Source: Polytrichum commune (lineage: Eukaryota; Streptophyta; Polytrichopsida; Polytrichales; Polytrichaceae). Taken from it: a stretch of DNA of 64,000 nt. The stretch is from the NCBI GenBank assembly GCA_950295325.1, contig OX485804.1:12898001-12962000 (forward strand). Direction: 5' to 3'. Below the pieces are notes generated by a model that did not search any database, was not told the origin of the DNA, and saw only the letters and a list, made by a program, of their open reading frames with translations. Of this stretch, positions 10,944 to 22,768 are shown one piece after another (within the stretch, counting starts at the first letter, position 1; every line of letters begins with the position of its first letter). Both the position numbers and the translations under genes were made by a program.

Positions 10944-13900
10944 ATGGTGCCACCGAATGTGGCAACCGTGCTTGCCGCTGGCGTGGCAGCCCTTACGGTG
11001 AAGTTTGTAGCATTCAGAAGGAAACCCGATGCACAGAGAAATAATGGCGATCAAGTTGAGAACGAGGAGCTCGAGGATGGCGATGCCTCTGTTGCCCCCA
11101 TCGGTGTATATCCAGTTACACTTGCATGGGATAACATTCAATGCGTTGTGCGTGACAAGTCCGGTAATGTGGTATGTTTAAGTAAACCTTCTGTTCTCAA
11201 ATGATTTCTCATCTGTCTCTTCCAGTCAAAAGGGAAGAAATGTACACAAACTCCCTTCCTGAAATGGACTGTAGACTGCAAGATGGCAATTTCATTGCAT
11301 GGAAAATGTGTCGACCTTTAGCTGGTTGAAAGTGGCTGGAGTAATAGAAATAATCACAATTTTTTAAGTGGGATAGAAATGGCAAAGTTATTGGACGTTA
11401 GGAGACAGTGGGCTGGAAGTTATATCCCACTTTGAGTTCTTTGGAAGGACTTTTCCTTGATCATGTTCTTATGTGAGTTTGGGTTAAGAGCATACTAATA
11501 TGTATATTTTTCTGTTGGAATAGCGAGCTAGTAGGGTTCCTAAAAGACTATCATTCTACTCATAGAAAGTTTGTCCTTGAATTATCCTCCTTCAAATTTT
11601 ACATTAGAAATCAAACTTGAAGTCATATATTCAAAACCTGCTCGACCACATTCCAAGCTGATTGAATTTGGTGCTGCCCACTAAATACTCTCTTAGTAGT
11701 GGCATTGAGAAATTCTATTGCAGATTGCCATGCCACTCATTATGAGTCTATCATATATTGGCAAGCTCAAAGAAATTTGGAGGTTAATATCATCTCTGTT
11801 GACAGATCTGTTGGTGTAAGAGATGATGTTTGAGTTTTTAAAGAACATTGTTTTGATATTCTCTCATGGCCAATTGAAGCATTATTTGTGTCGAGGTGTT
11901 GGTTTACCAGTGTGCATTAATGGGCGCAGGTGAAAAGGTTGCTGCAAGGTGTTAGTGGCGAGGCAAAGGCAGGAAAACTTCTCGCTATTATGGGTCCATC
12001 TGGATCAGGAAAAACAACGCTGCTGAACATTTTGGCTGGCCAGCTATCTGCCTCTCCTCGCCTGCGTCTCACTGGATGTCTCACTACAAACGGCCATCCC
12101 GCTTCGAAATCCAAACAGAGGTCTGAATTTGAGTTATGTTTACCTGAATGTATTACTTAAATCTGCCATCATTTCCAAAAAATAGCAATTTCAGTGGATG
12201 ATGAATCTCAGTCCCAAATGTTAGTAGTACGTTTAGTGGCTTTCTAATCAGAAACGTGGTTCTACAACAGTCATGTAGGTTTGGATGAGGCTAACGGTTA
12301 GTTAACAGATCTCAAACGAACTGACCTCCAAGGAAAGTATTAATTGCTGGAAAGCTGTCCACCTGTAAGACATTTTGAAACAGAGTCGATTCTTACCATG
12401 GATGTTATCAGACAGAAGTTCTCGCATATTCTATTGGGATTATCAATATGAAAAGATGAGATTTTAGTTATATCTTTGCTTTTACCAGCAGCCAGCAAGG
12501 TGTGGCATATATCTTGATAAAGTTGATCAACAGGCTGGGTGCAATGTTCTATTTTAACAGGGTGGCGTATGTGAGACAAGAAGACCTTTTCTTCTCACAA
12601 CTTACAGTACGGGAGACATTGTCCCTTGCAGCCGAGCTCCAGTTACCCAAGACCTGGAAATCTAAAGCTAGGGAGCGCTACGTAGAGGAGTTGTTATATC
12701 GCCTCGGTCTGGTGTGTTTCCTCATGCAATTTCTCTGATCTGTTATTAGAAGCAATGAAACTCATTTTTGAAGATGCCCATTGCCACCACAATATCAGCC
12801 ACTTTCAAGCTTGTCAATACTACTCTTTGTGACTGGGACTAGTAGTTATTTCTTACCTTCTATTAAAGGTTCGCCCATGTCCTACAATTATATCCACAAT
12901 TTCAATTTTAACTCCATGGTTACACTTGCTCTGTTTTTAGATGCATTACTGTTTGGCTTGGAAATCCCACAAGACCTCTCCGAAGCCTCTCAAACATATT
13001 GGTCAAAGTTTCTGAAGGTAGGCAATCTACTTTGGAGCAGGTGACTTGTGCAGATACGATTGTTGGTGATGCCAAGGTACGGGGTATAAGTGGGGGTGAG
13101 AAGAAGCGGCTATCCATAGCTTGTGAGCTCATTGCAAGCCCATCTGTGATCTTTGCCGATGAGCCAACTACAGGTATATTCCTCACTATTATATACTTTT
13201 AGTCACTTAGCTTAACCTTGCATCTGGTTACTTTCTTGCACATCTTTGGTTTATGGTTGTTTTCTGTCAATCGTTTGAAAATAGGCTAGACCTTGACCAA
13301 TACTTCCTCTTTGGAGACAATTATGAGTATCGTGGAAATTCTTGAGCTGCAACCAACACTTTTTGCCAGTGTAGAGTTGGGCGAAGTTATGACCCTTATG
13401 ACCATTTCACATTCATGAAAGCTTTGTCCACAGGCTTGGATGCATTTCAGGCTGAGCGGGTGATGGAGACACTTCGGAAACTTGCTCAGGAGGGTCACAC
13501 AGTTGTATGTTCCATTCACCAGCCACGTGGATCTATCTATTCGAAGTTTGATGACCTCCTCCTCCTTTCAAGTGGGGCAGTCATCTATGCTGGTCCTGCT
13601 CATGAAAATGCACTAGCCTACTTCGCTAATTTGGGGTATTTTCTGGACCTATTTCCTAAACACTTCTAAACAAGTGTGGCATGCACTGGGATACTTGACT
13701 GCTGATTCTTGGCTGTGAAACTTCTGTAACCTACATAGCTCACATTCTTTCTTTGCATACAGGCACAAATGTCCGGAGCACACAAACCCTGCTGAATTTT
13801 TTGCAGATCTAATCTCTATAGATTACAGCTCTTCTGAAAATGAAGCAGCTTCTCACAAGAAGGTCTCTGATATGGTAGAGGCGTTTGCTAGAAGACAAAG

Positions 13901-16472
13901 AAAAGCAAGTGATTTGTTGTCCGAAATGACTAGTGATGACGATGAAAAGTATGAGAAGAATGAAAGTCTCTCTTCATCTGCCCTTGTTGCGCATAAGGGA
14001 GGGTGGTGGAGGCAATTTCAGCTGCTCTTCAGAAGAGCGTGGATGCAGGTGCTTTTTCTTTCACTTCCTTACATGGTGACATTGTAGCAGGGGAAATTTT
14101 CTGTTGTTGAGTATGGGCACTGGTGAACCACTATCAATGAGCTCTGTATTTCCTAGGTGGAACTAACTGAATTAATAATCAATTCCCTTTGAAATAGGAA
14201 AACTTTAGGAATGTTCATTTCTGCAAGTCTTATTCAAGATGTATGAGTTGAATTTGTTGTGAAGTGTAGGGAAACCAGTCTAGTAAGAGCTTCTACCTAG
14301 TTGAAGGTGGCACACATTGAGAATTCCAATGACGCAATTTTGTTTATGTCTGAGTTCTAAATTGATAGATGACCTTGTCATTGTCTTACGATATTTACTG
14401 CTGTGGTGTTGTTTACTGAGTACAAGTATCTCCACACCTTTCAATGCCAAGCCATCTTGCAAACGATTTAGATTATCTACATTTTAAGAGGTCACAATGC
14501 TTTGTTGCTTCTGAGTAGAATGTTGCTGCAAACTGCTAAAGTATGCTCTCTTTAGTAGGACGTACGTGATGTAGTTTACTAATAATCCTATGCCAAATTG
14601 CCCAACAGACAACAAGAGACAAAGCAACCAACAAAGTTCGAGGTACTATGTCGATTACATCTGCTCTCATCTTCGGATCAATTTTCTGGCGCATGGGCAA
14701 ATCTCAGACTTCTATTCAAGACCGAATGGGCTTACTCCAGGTGCAAACAAACAAATTGCCACAACTTTGTTATTGTCTGTGTCATGCCAAGGGATGTTTG
14801 CAATGTGATAAAGATAGCCTCACTTTGAGTGCATTAGCATTTCTTTCCTTCAAAAATGGTCTTAATTATGACTGGATTGCCAATTTCACCTGTTTACTAT
14901 GGTTGTGTAGTTTTTGTCAGTATATGTAGGTAAACAAGAGATTGTTGGGTTTAACTCTTGAGTCAGATTTGCTCAAACTTGGAAAGGTGGTTATCTAACT
15001 CAAGGTTTTCCACGTTAGTGAAGTCCAGATCTAAGTGTGCCTTCTGTTTATTTGTAGTGTATGCTGTGTTTTGTTCTTGTGGTGTCATGCTATTTAAGCG
15101 TTGCTATTCCAGGTGGCAGCTATCAACACAGCAATGGCAGCACTCACCAAGACTGTAAATGTATTTCCAAAGGAGAGGTCAATTCTTCAGAGAGAGCAAG
15201 CAAAAGGCAGCTACTCTTTGGCCCCATATTTGATTGCCAAGTTAGTGGCAGAAGCACCAGTTAGTGCTGCATTTCCTCTTGTATTTGGTGCAGTTGTTTA
15301 CCCTATGGCTCGGCTTCACCCATCACTTGAAAGGTAGAGAGGCATGACCTACCCTGGTGACTAATGAGCTTTGACGATTTAAAAAGATCACTCAAATTGA
15401 GTTGTAGTAAGTGTACATTTCTTGCATATTAGTTCTAGACATATTTTTCTATGTAAGCAAGTAGTGGTAGTAGCTATTGGTCTTCAAAAGTAAAGCTCCG
15501 ATGAGCTACCTGCCATTTCAAATAGTGAAGTTTCATGGGTAATTTAATCATGTAACCTAACCTTCATTATGCCTGTTTCAATTTTTTGTTGGTAGATTCG
15601 TGACGTTCTCAGGTGTGGTCACAGCTGAAGCTTTTGCAGCATCTGCCATGGGGTTGACCGTGGGTGCTCTTGCACCTACAACTGAGGCTGCCTTGGCTCT
15701 TGGGCCCTCGCTTATGACAGTGTTCATAGTTTTTGGGGGTTACTATGTGAACTCACAGAACACACCACCAATCTTCCGCTGGATTCCTCGTATCTCCCTT
15801 ATTCGATGGCAAGTATATTTAATGCTTTTTCTTCCCCAAATTACTGATTACCTCGATTTTATTTGTAAAGAGAGCTAGATTGCCACTTACACTTCCAAAC
15901 ATTTAGGTACTGGATCAAGTTTTGGAACATGTGTGTTCTGGTCATTGAATTTTCATGGCTAGTTGTCCTTTGAGGTTGAAAGTGTCTGTGGGTACTGCAG
16001 GGCATTTCAAGCCCTCTCCATCAATGAGTTCAAGGGGCTCAAATTTGAAGCAAAGAATTCGTTCGATCTGCAAGATGGGGATCAGGTTGGTGCCAAAAGT
16101 TCTTGATAATACTCTCATTCATATCAACTGCTCCAATTACATGGATTGTGGTGGAATGAACTCTGGATTTTCCTTTTTGTGAGGCAGCCGCAACATGGCA
16201 GGATGTTTGTGGACTTGACTAATATTTCACAAATATGTTGTCTGTAAAGAACTTACAGGAATGTGTGCTCGTTGCAATTACAGGTTCTGGAGAGGCTGTC
16301 GTTTGGAGAGAGCAGTGTGGGAGAGGCACTTTCGCAGGAAATACGTATTGCTCTTGTCTGGTACTGGCTCACATATGTGATTTTAAAGAGGAATAAGGCC
16401 AAATACCAGACTATGGAGGCACCGAGTTCAGTGAGCCCTCACAAATTGAAGATTGAAGAGGTTCATAGCTAG
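10944..16472 (+). CDS. ABCG7: ABC transporter G family member 7-type half-transporter, 11 exons
   Basis: Exons: 10944-11171, 11930-12120, 12561-12711, 13041-13173, 13434-13635, 13763-14048, 14609-14740, 15113-15333, 15596-15808, 16001-16085, 16284-16472. The total of 2,031 nt gives 676 aa. It is a WBC-type half-size ABC transporter with the nucleotide-binding domain before the membrane domain. Such proteins dimerise and export small molecules or lipids using ATP; the substrate of plant ABCG7 is not something I can state. Motifs: Walker [10 protein letters not shown] (about 98-106), Q-loop '[10 protein letters not shown]', signature ISGGEKKR (206-213), Walker B '[11 protein letters not shown]' (225-235), H-loop 'CSIHQPRG'. 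The membrane domain contains '[18 protein letters not shown]' and '[12 protein letters not shown]'. An N-terminal hydrophobic stretch '[18 protein letters not shown]' precedes the nucleotide-binding domain. The C-terminus is shorter than in Arabidopsis as I remember it. Intron 9 uses a GC donor. Confidence 0.93.
15809..16000 (+). other. GC-AG intron in the ABCG7-type gene
   Basis: Only a GC donor (gcaagt at 15809) joins exon 9 to exon 10 in frame. The join makes the conserved run 'LIRWAFQAL'. Using the nearby GT at 15813 would shift the frame. The acceptor is ctgcag ending at 16000. The donor context (ATG|GCAAGT) is typical of the known minor class of GC-AG introns. Confidence 0.85.
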
Positions 16473-18746
16473 ATACAAAAAGTTTTATTCAATAGTAGAT
16501 CATTTTTGGCAAAGAGCATGCATGAAGCCATGGCATGAAGATTCTATGAAGGTTCCCCTACCTGCATTTGGAAATTATATAGTGATTGACCCTTTGCAGG
16601 GGTCTCTCAGAGCAGTTAGGTTTGTATACCACAATCTGAGCATGGTTCATGTTCACTTTTAAATATAGTGAGATACGTACACTGTTGTCTGCTCTTGGTC
16701 TTGTTGACATGCTGGTCTGATTAATGATTCTTATTTTTGATGGGTCTTGGGGTTGAACAGTTGTGAATTAAAGCAAGATACTGTATTTAGGACTGACATA
16801 ACTTAAAGAATGTACAGTGGGCATATGAAGTTATTCGCAGTGTTGAACTTGCCTTTCAGAAAAATATAAACTTTGTAGTAGGATCAGTATATGCATCCAA
16901 TGATCCACTCTTGAAAAATATGCAACGCAGACCAAATCTGATGAATGTTGAACCATTCATATTATGATTATTGTGATAATCCTTTTCTTGCACACAAGTT
17001 TTTCCGGTTTGTCTCCAGTTTGCAAAGGCAGCCAACACATTTACTGTGGTACTAACAACATTACAGTAAACTTTTTTAATTTTTAATTTGTTCGAGACAG
17101 AAGGGCAACAGGCCGGCGCCAAAGCACAGGAGGCAATTGACCACCTGGCAAGTTTTTCCGTCAAGTAGAGAGGAGATTGCACAGTCGGGATTTGAAACCG
17201 CCAACCTCTTGAGATTTGGGTATCTCTCCACCATCATCCAGTAGTTTAAGGTCATCTCGGACCCTACAGTAAACTTCTGTTAACGTGCACTTCTTCTGAA
17301 CTAGGTCTGTTTGACATTCACTTGTCATGGGAGTTGTCCTAAGATTCTGCACTTTGCATGTTCCTTGTGTACCCTGCAGTACCCCTCACTTGGTTGGGGC
17401 ATCCACAATGCTATACCAGCTGATAAATTGCTTTGATCTCCATTGTTGTCTGCAAGGTCTGAAGTGCACATTCTTTTATTGTGTATGGAAGTAGTCAGTG
17501 TCATGATAGTCCAATAATAGTAATAACCCGCATGGGTTGGCACTGGATGAAGTGATAACGCAATCCAAGAATGACACGTGAATAATGTTCAGTTATGTAC
17601 CTGGGCAGGGTGAATCCATGGTCACCAAAGTGGATAGCCTAGACCAACTGTGTCCACTGTACTTGGGACAATGTAATCTTAGTATCTTCCCATAGGAGGT
17701 ATACATGTCATAATTCCATTAGCGCCATTATGCCGCGGCCCTTCTAATGTTAATGGAAACAGGACATTTGGGTTATGTAAACAGAGTTTGGGTAGTTCTC
17801 TACTTTTGGGCGATCACACAGTGTATTCGTGCTCTAGGAGTATTTTGGCGCCATGAACGGAGATTTGTCTTTGAGGAGGTCACTCTACATCCATTAGGTC
17901 GGTGTGATTCTAAGCAAGAGGATACAAGAACTGACAGAGGAGTATTCCATGGACTGCTTAAATGTGGATGATGCAGTTGCATGTCTTGTAATCAAGTTAG
18001 ACAAGGGATATCATGGAGTTGTAGCTATTCAACTAGTCAGTTGTTACCTGTAAGATGCTGGCAAAGTTCTTCGTGAGACCTTGAAGGTTGAATACCTCTA
18101 AGGCAGAACCTCATCCCTGCAAGCGACATAGTCAACATGTACCCACCATACTAGTTCCATCCAGCTCATGCCATTACCAAAACCGAAACATGTGCATATA
18201 TCTTCAGATTTTTCTACCAAAAGCCTAGAGTAAACAAAAGGCATTAAGTAGACATTGGCAGCAACAATACTGACTGACTAAGCTACAATCAGCCGCAATA
18301 AATAATGTGAAAATGGTGCAAATTGCAAAGTTTGATTTGTACACATGTTTGCTTAAGTATTTCGCAGAACTAGAGTCCTCATTAAAATTTAAACACTGAA
18401 AGACCACCATACAGAAAACATGGTAACTTTCTTACTCATGGTAACTTAAAGATGACTTTCTTACTCGTGGTGTTGCAAATGCATTAGAACAGATTGTATG
18501 ACATCACCACCTTGATACAAAGGTACATGTATTCATTTAAAATGTTCTTTTCATCAACCACATCAGTGCTAAACCCTAGACTTGCAACAGAGTGCTTGTT
18601 GACAATATGTTTCTAATTTTAGCAGATGTGCAGAACTGAATACCCTCAAATCCCAGATAGCCCACCAAAAAATCCTAAAAGCAACGTCCATGTAGGTACA
18701 AGATTCACATAAAGTCTAATGCTTCAAGTTCCTCTATTCTGGAAGG
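16473..18746. other. intergenic DNA between ABCG7 and DUF2256 genes
   Basis: About 2.3 kb with no supported gene. The first part should include the ABCG7 3' untranslated region. Near 17155-17260 the minus strand has GGTTTCAAATCCC, which resembles a degraded tRNA-type B box and may be a SINE remnant, but no good A box was found. The other open frames look random. Confidence 0.4.
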
Positions 18747-19178
18747 TCAAGCAGTCTGGAGATGGTTGGGAGACAGAAGGTAGGGTTGCGAGGAACTGAG
18801 CAACAAGTGCATCTGCCACGCAACGTTCAACATCCGATTCATCCCTCCCCCACAAGCTTCTACAACATTGTTCATCACCATCTTACTTGTGGTGCTGGAA
18901 CTGTTTCTGTCTAATGGATTCTTTGAAACTACCATTTCACTTGTGGTGCATGTCAAATTACTCTGAGTGTTTGTTGCTTCTACTGCATCATCCTCGCCCT
19001 TGGTCCTCGATTTCTTCTTCCGCTCGGCCTTGCACCGATCACTGCACGTCTTCACCTCATCCCAACAGCGCTCCCACACCTTGCGCCATACGAAGGGCCT
19101 CTTGCACACCTCGCACACCTTGCTTGGCAGATTCTCCTTCTTTACCCCGCGCGGCATTGGCAATTCAGTTTGCTTCAT
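18747..19178 (-). CDS. DUF2256 domain protein (small zinc-binding protein)
   Basis: A 143-aa frame with an N-terminal DUF2256 domain: '[37 protein letters not shown]'. The four cysteines (CxxC and CxxxC) are in the order expected for a small zinc-binding knuckle, followed by a basic run '[12 protein letters not shown]'. The C-terminal 80 residues are Ser/Thr/Asn-rich and not conserved in any family I know. DUF2256 proteins are short and widespread in plants and bacteria, and their function is unknown. Translation may start at 19178 or at the second Met (19157, 'MPRGVKKEN'), which fits the family better. An intact frame with all key residues supports a functional gene. Possible 5' untranslated exons were not resolved. 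Confidence 0.75.
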   Translation of the reverse strand: MKQTELPMPRGVKKENLPSKVCEVCKRPFVWRKVWERCWDEVKTCSDRCKAERKKKSRTKGEDDAVEATNTQSNLTCTTSEMVVSKNPLDRNSSSTTSKMVMNNVVEACGGGMNRMLNVAWQMHLLLSSSQPYLLSPNHLQTA

Positions 19179-19363
19179 CTTGCAGATGATTTCACTGATC
19201 CAGAATATTACTGGAGAGAGTTAGATTTCAAAAGAAAAGTCCTAACTGCACATCACACAACACTAGCAAAACGCAAGGAAATTGATCTTGAGCTCCAGCA
19301 GTTATAGTACAACGAAGCTAAGTATTGCAGGACTAGCAATAATCACTCACTTAACCACTGAAC

Positions 19364-19482
19364 GCTCTTAGAAAGTTCATACTAATTGTGAATTCTCTCT
19401 TAGAAAGTTCATACTAATCGTGAATTCTCTTAGAAAGTTCATACTAATCGTGAATTCTCTCTTAGAAAGCTCATACTAATGT
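19364..19482. repeat. minisatellite, about four units of 29-33 bp
   Basis: The unit 'cttagaaagttcatactaat' plus 'cgtgaattctct' is repeated about four times in tandem with few changes. It lies upstream of the DUF2256 gene (minus strand), within or near its promoter. Confidence 0.85.
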
Positions 19483-19731
19483 ACTGGATATTAAATCTTC
19501 ATCAAACTCTTCCCAAGTTAATTTGTGTGGATTTCAAAAAGTATAACCTTGCAAGAATACCCTAAACCCTAAAACCCAAATTACATTCACGTTGTATAAA
19601 TTCAAAAGACTGTATGTAAGAGGCCCTAATTGCTTCATGGGGGTTAACCTACACACAATGGCCAACCTTGCACAGGGAAATTCAAAAGATAAGCTCTGTA
19701 ATTACTACATTCAACCAGGAAATGTACTAAG

Positions 19732-20520
19732 AAATTGATACCCTTGCCTCGAGCACTTAGAATGTACAACTACTGAGGCGCCAATTGCATACCGAAAAGA
19801 GAAGGGGAACAGAATGAGACCTCAAGATAATCTCTAAATAAACCGAACCCAACACTCCAAAAATGCATGGATATTGATTTTGAGCTCCAGAAAATATAGT
19901 AGCACGAAGCTAAGTCTTGCAGGTCTGGGAAAAAACTCTCACTGAGTTAAAGGAAGTTAGTCTATCCACAGGGCCAATACCTTACAAAGGAATTTTAGAA
20001 GATAAACTCTATACTAACAAGGTTCAACACTGAAATGTGCCAAGAAATTGACAGCCTTGCTTCGAGTACCGAAAAGTACAATCACCGAGGTGGAATATGA
20101 ATTCTCGATCAACAAGACAAGGGGAACACAATGACAGTGAGTTCTTGGTAGAATCAAGTTCAATCGCCTAACAGCAATTACAGCGTATCATCATACTCTC
20201 TTCCGATATTCGACGATGTCGATCTGGAATCTGAAGCCTCACAATGTAGGAAGTGCTTTACAAAAGGCAAAAAAATCCAACATAGTTCACAAAGAATGTA
20301 TGCCAGTCACTGCAAGATCACGCAAGTGGCAGAGGAACAGCACACCGTGGCCGCAGGGTGAAGCGGAACGGGGATGGGTGAGGAAAAGTGCAGACCTCGG
20401 CGAGCACGACAAAGGCAGAGTGCACAAGGAGAGTCCGGGTTTCCCCACCGTTGGGTATAGTTTATATCCGCTGAATGAAGGCTCTGTCCGCTGGTTCTCT
20501 CAACGCTTTCAGTTGGACGG
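19732..20520 (+). repeat. segmental duplicate block, copy 1 (matches 24961-25750)
   Basis: From 'aaattgatacccttgcctcg' onward this is nearly identical to 24961 onward, at an offset of 5,229 bp, continuing into the family P repeat. The two blocks bracket the first Dof-like gene and the eIF3d pseudogene. Only a handful of changes are visible over the first 480 bp, so the duplication is young. Confidence 0.9.
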
Positions 20521-20640
20521 AAAAGCAAAAGTAAAAGTAGAAATAAACTGCAGTCAGGATATCCTGAGCACTGGTTGGTGGAAATCCTACTTTCGCTCAC
20601 CCATTCTCGTTCATAAGAATGGATGAAGTAGACGGGTAAT
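20215..20640 (+). repeat. family P promoter-like repeat, upstream of Dof-like gene 1
   Basis: This is the same repeat as 27160-27560 and 25460-26035, and as 9600-10240 inverted. It contains the palindromic TATA-like block (about 20453-20470). Relative to the 25.5-kb copy, the segment after 'ttggacgg' is replaced by an AAAG-rich run, 'aaaagcaaaagtaaaag'. Confidence 0.7.
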
Positions 20641-20780
20641 GTGGACGGATGATATCGTGACGCAACCTCATCCTCCTGTCACACCATTAACTCACCTCAT
20701 CCCTCCACGTGTCCAAGTAACAGTAAAAGTAACAGTAAAAGTAGAAGTACACTGCAGTCAGGACATTATATAAACCATTT
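20521..20780 (+). promoter_or_regulatory. promoter of Dof-like gene 1: AAAG clusters and TATA box
   Basis: A TATA box (ttatataaa) lies at about 20767-20774, some 210 bp before the ATG. Two AAAG-rich clusters precede it, at 20521-20542 and 20717-20748, each followed by 'actgcagtcagga'. AAAG is the known core site of Dof proteins. The same arrangement is kept in the second copy (27424-27670). Confidence 0.55.
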
Positions 20781-20979
20781 CCGACACCGATTCTTATTTG
20801 TTTTCTTTTTATTCTTCACATTCTCTACAGTGTGCGCATCCTAGTTGCCGCTACAAGGTGAATATTGTTTGCGTGAAGCCCGTCAGAGGTATCTGATTTA
20901 CAAGTTCGTTGAAAATATTACAGGCTGGTGATAATAATTCCTCCATATTAAGTGACTCAAAAAGAAATTTAACGAGAAG

Positions 20980-22437
20980 ATGGATATTCAATTGCTGCCG
21001 GGGAATGTTTCGAACGGGCTTAATCCCTCGGAACAGTTTGAAAGAAGGGAAGACAAAGTGGTTGCACCAGGTCCATGCACCGCATTCTTCGTCGACTCAA
21101 TGCAAAGCAATGGCCAAGCTTACACAAACATCACTGATCAAAGTGAGCTACATGATCAAACATTCCTCGACGAGGAAGAAACAAAGTTGTTTCACGTGTT
21201 GTTTGACGACGCTCAAACAAGTGAAGCCGACTCTATTGGAAGCAATCGCCAAGCCTACACAAACATCGGTGATCAAAGTGAGCAATTCGACCAAACATTC
21301 TTCCACCTAGATCAATCGTCGATTGCCATGCTCCAAAATGAAAACGTTCAAACCAATGAAGCCGAGTTTATGGCAGGCAACGGGTTTAATCCCTTGGAAC
21401 AGTTTGAAAGAGCGGAGGACGAAGTGGTTGCACCAGGTCCATGCACCGCATTCTTCGTCCACTCTGTGCAAAGCAATGGCCAAGCTTACACAAACATCAC
21501 TGATCAAAGTGAGCTACATCATCAAACATTCCTCGACGAGGATGAAACAAAGTTGTTTCACATGTTGTTTGACGACGCTCAAACCAGTGAAGCCGAGTCT
21601 ATTGGAAGCAATCGCCAAGCCTACACAAACATCGGTGATCAAAGTGAGCAATTCAACCTAGATCAATCGTCGATTGCTATGCTCCAAAATGAAAACGTTC
21701 AAACCAATGAAGCCGAGTGTATAGCAGACAACGGCCATGCTTCCACGAATACCGGTGATCAAAGTGAGCACTATGATAGCAAAACGTTCCTGGATCTAGA
21801 TGAAACAAATCTAGACCAAGAGTTGTTTGCCATGCTTGAAAATGACGAGGCTCAAACCAATGAAGCTCATGTGCAAACAAATTGCACTCAAAAGAAGACG
21901 AGGAAGAGGACAGCAATAGAACCTGCCATCTACGTGGACGTCATCAAGACATGCACAGCATGCTCATCGAATGAGGTTCAATTCAAATACCTCAACAACA
22001 ATAAGTTGGCGCAACCACGATACAAATGCTTGGCATGTAAGAAGTTGTTCGTGCACAATCCCATTTCCAAAAGGCCAAAGCATCCGCAGGGTTACAAGAA
22101 ATTGCGTGAATCAGAGGCTCTCCAAAACGCCGTCAAAGTGTGTCCAAACCCAAAGTGCAGGAAAGTGGGGTTCGCCAAGTTCTTATATTATAACAATAAG
22201 AACTTGTCGCAACCACGATATAAATGTCGAGCATGTGGTGTAAGCTTCCAATATGAAGGCCAATTTGCCAATTGCGAAGAGTTACAAGAACATGCTCACA
22301 TGGTGGAACCCAAGGAAACGTCTACAGTTACCAACACAATTGTTGGCCAAGAGGCCTTTCCCACTAAAGTTTCTCAACATGACTTGAAGATGCAAGAGTT
22401 TATCCACTTTGTAGAACATGAACTCCTGGAAACTTAG
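20980..22437 (+). CDS. tandem Dof-like zinc-finger protein, copy 1 (485 aa)
   Basis: An intronless 485-aa frame. The N-terminal 300 residues are acidic and built of repeats ('AYTNIxDQSE', 'AQTxEA', 'LDEEETKLFHVLFDDAQ'). A module of about 117 residues is present twice in tandem, unlike in copy 2. A basic run 'KKTRKR' may be a nuclear signal. The C-terminus has two zinc fingers. Finger 1 is C325-x2-C328-x21-C350-x2-C353, the exact Dof spacing, with 'NNNKLAQPRYKC'. Finger 2 is C388-x4-C393-x22-C416-x2-C419 with 'YYNNKNLSQPRYKC'. Dof proteins are plant transcription factors with normally one N-terminal finger that binds AAAG. Two C-terminal fingers are unusual. The Dof assignment rests on cysteine spacing and the YNN/QPRY motif. 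The usual basic tail after the finger is not obvious, so DNA binding is inferred. Confidence 0.8.
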   Translation: MDIQLLPGNVSNGLNPSEQFERREDKVVAPGPCTAFFVDSMQSNGQAYTNITDQSELHDQTFLDEEETKLFHVLFDDAQTSEADSIGSNRQAYTNIGDQSEQFDQTFFHLDQSSIAMLQNENVQTNEAEFMAGNGFNPLEQFERAEDEVVAPGPCTAFFVHSVQSNGQAYTNITDQSELHHQTFLDEDETKLFHMLFDDAQTSEAESIGSNRQAYTNIGDQSEQFNLDQSSIAMLQNENVQTNEAECIADNGHASTNTGDQSEHYDSKTFLDLDETNLDQELFAMLENDEAQTNEAHVQTNCTQKKTRKRTAIEPAIYVDVIKTCTACSSNEVQFKYLNNNKLAQPRYKCLACKKLFVHNPISKRPKHPQGYKKLRESEALQNAVKVCPNPKCRKVGFAKFLYYNNKNLSQPRYKCRACGVSFQYEGQFANCEELQEHAHMVEPKETSTVTNTIVGQEAFPTKVSQHDLKMQEFIHFVEHELLET

Positions 22438-22768
22438 TTTTGATGGCACGAGCAAGTTAGTTTCATTTAGTATAATTTATGATAGCAATACATTATCGAT
22501 TGCAACGAATGGCACATCTCTGCCAAAATGCCAAAAGATCTATTTAATACTAAATGGCCATTGAAACGGCGCCAATATCACACAAATTGTCCACCTATTT
22601 GCATTCTAGAGCATGAACAACACGCAGATCTAGCAGTCACACATCCACCTCTTACTTAGTTATCTGAGCCATGCTTGAACTCGCACCAGATCTCAGACAG
22701 GTCTAGCACCATTGCACAATCTCTGTCAAGGCATCTGGGCAGCATTCTGACAAATACCAAATTCTCAC
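22438..22768 (+). other. 3' flank of Dof-like gene 1, end of duplicated segment
   Basis: Sequence stays similar to the flank of copy 2 up to about 22617 (29168 in copy 2), after 'tgcattctagagcatga', and then diverges. This marks the right edge of the duplicated gene unit. The eIF3d remnant starts just after. Confidence 0.7.

Noticed and set aside
15812-15830. GT at 15813 as the donor of ABCG7 intron 9
   Set aside because: It would put exon 10 out of frame and destroy the conserved 'RWAFQ' junction; the GC donor restores both.
17155-17260. Possible SINE with a B-box-like GGTTTCAAATCCC on the minus strand
   Set aside because: No convincing A box at the right distance and no second copy in the window.
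21307-21916. Antisense frames within the Dof-like genes
   Set aside because: They mirror the repeat structure of the real gene and have no conserved features of their own.
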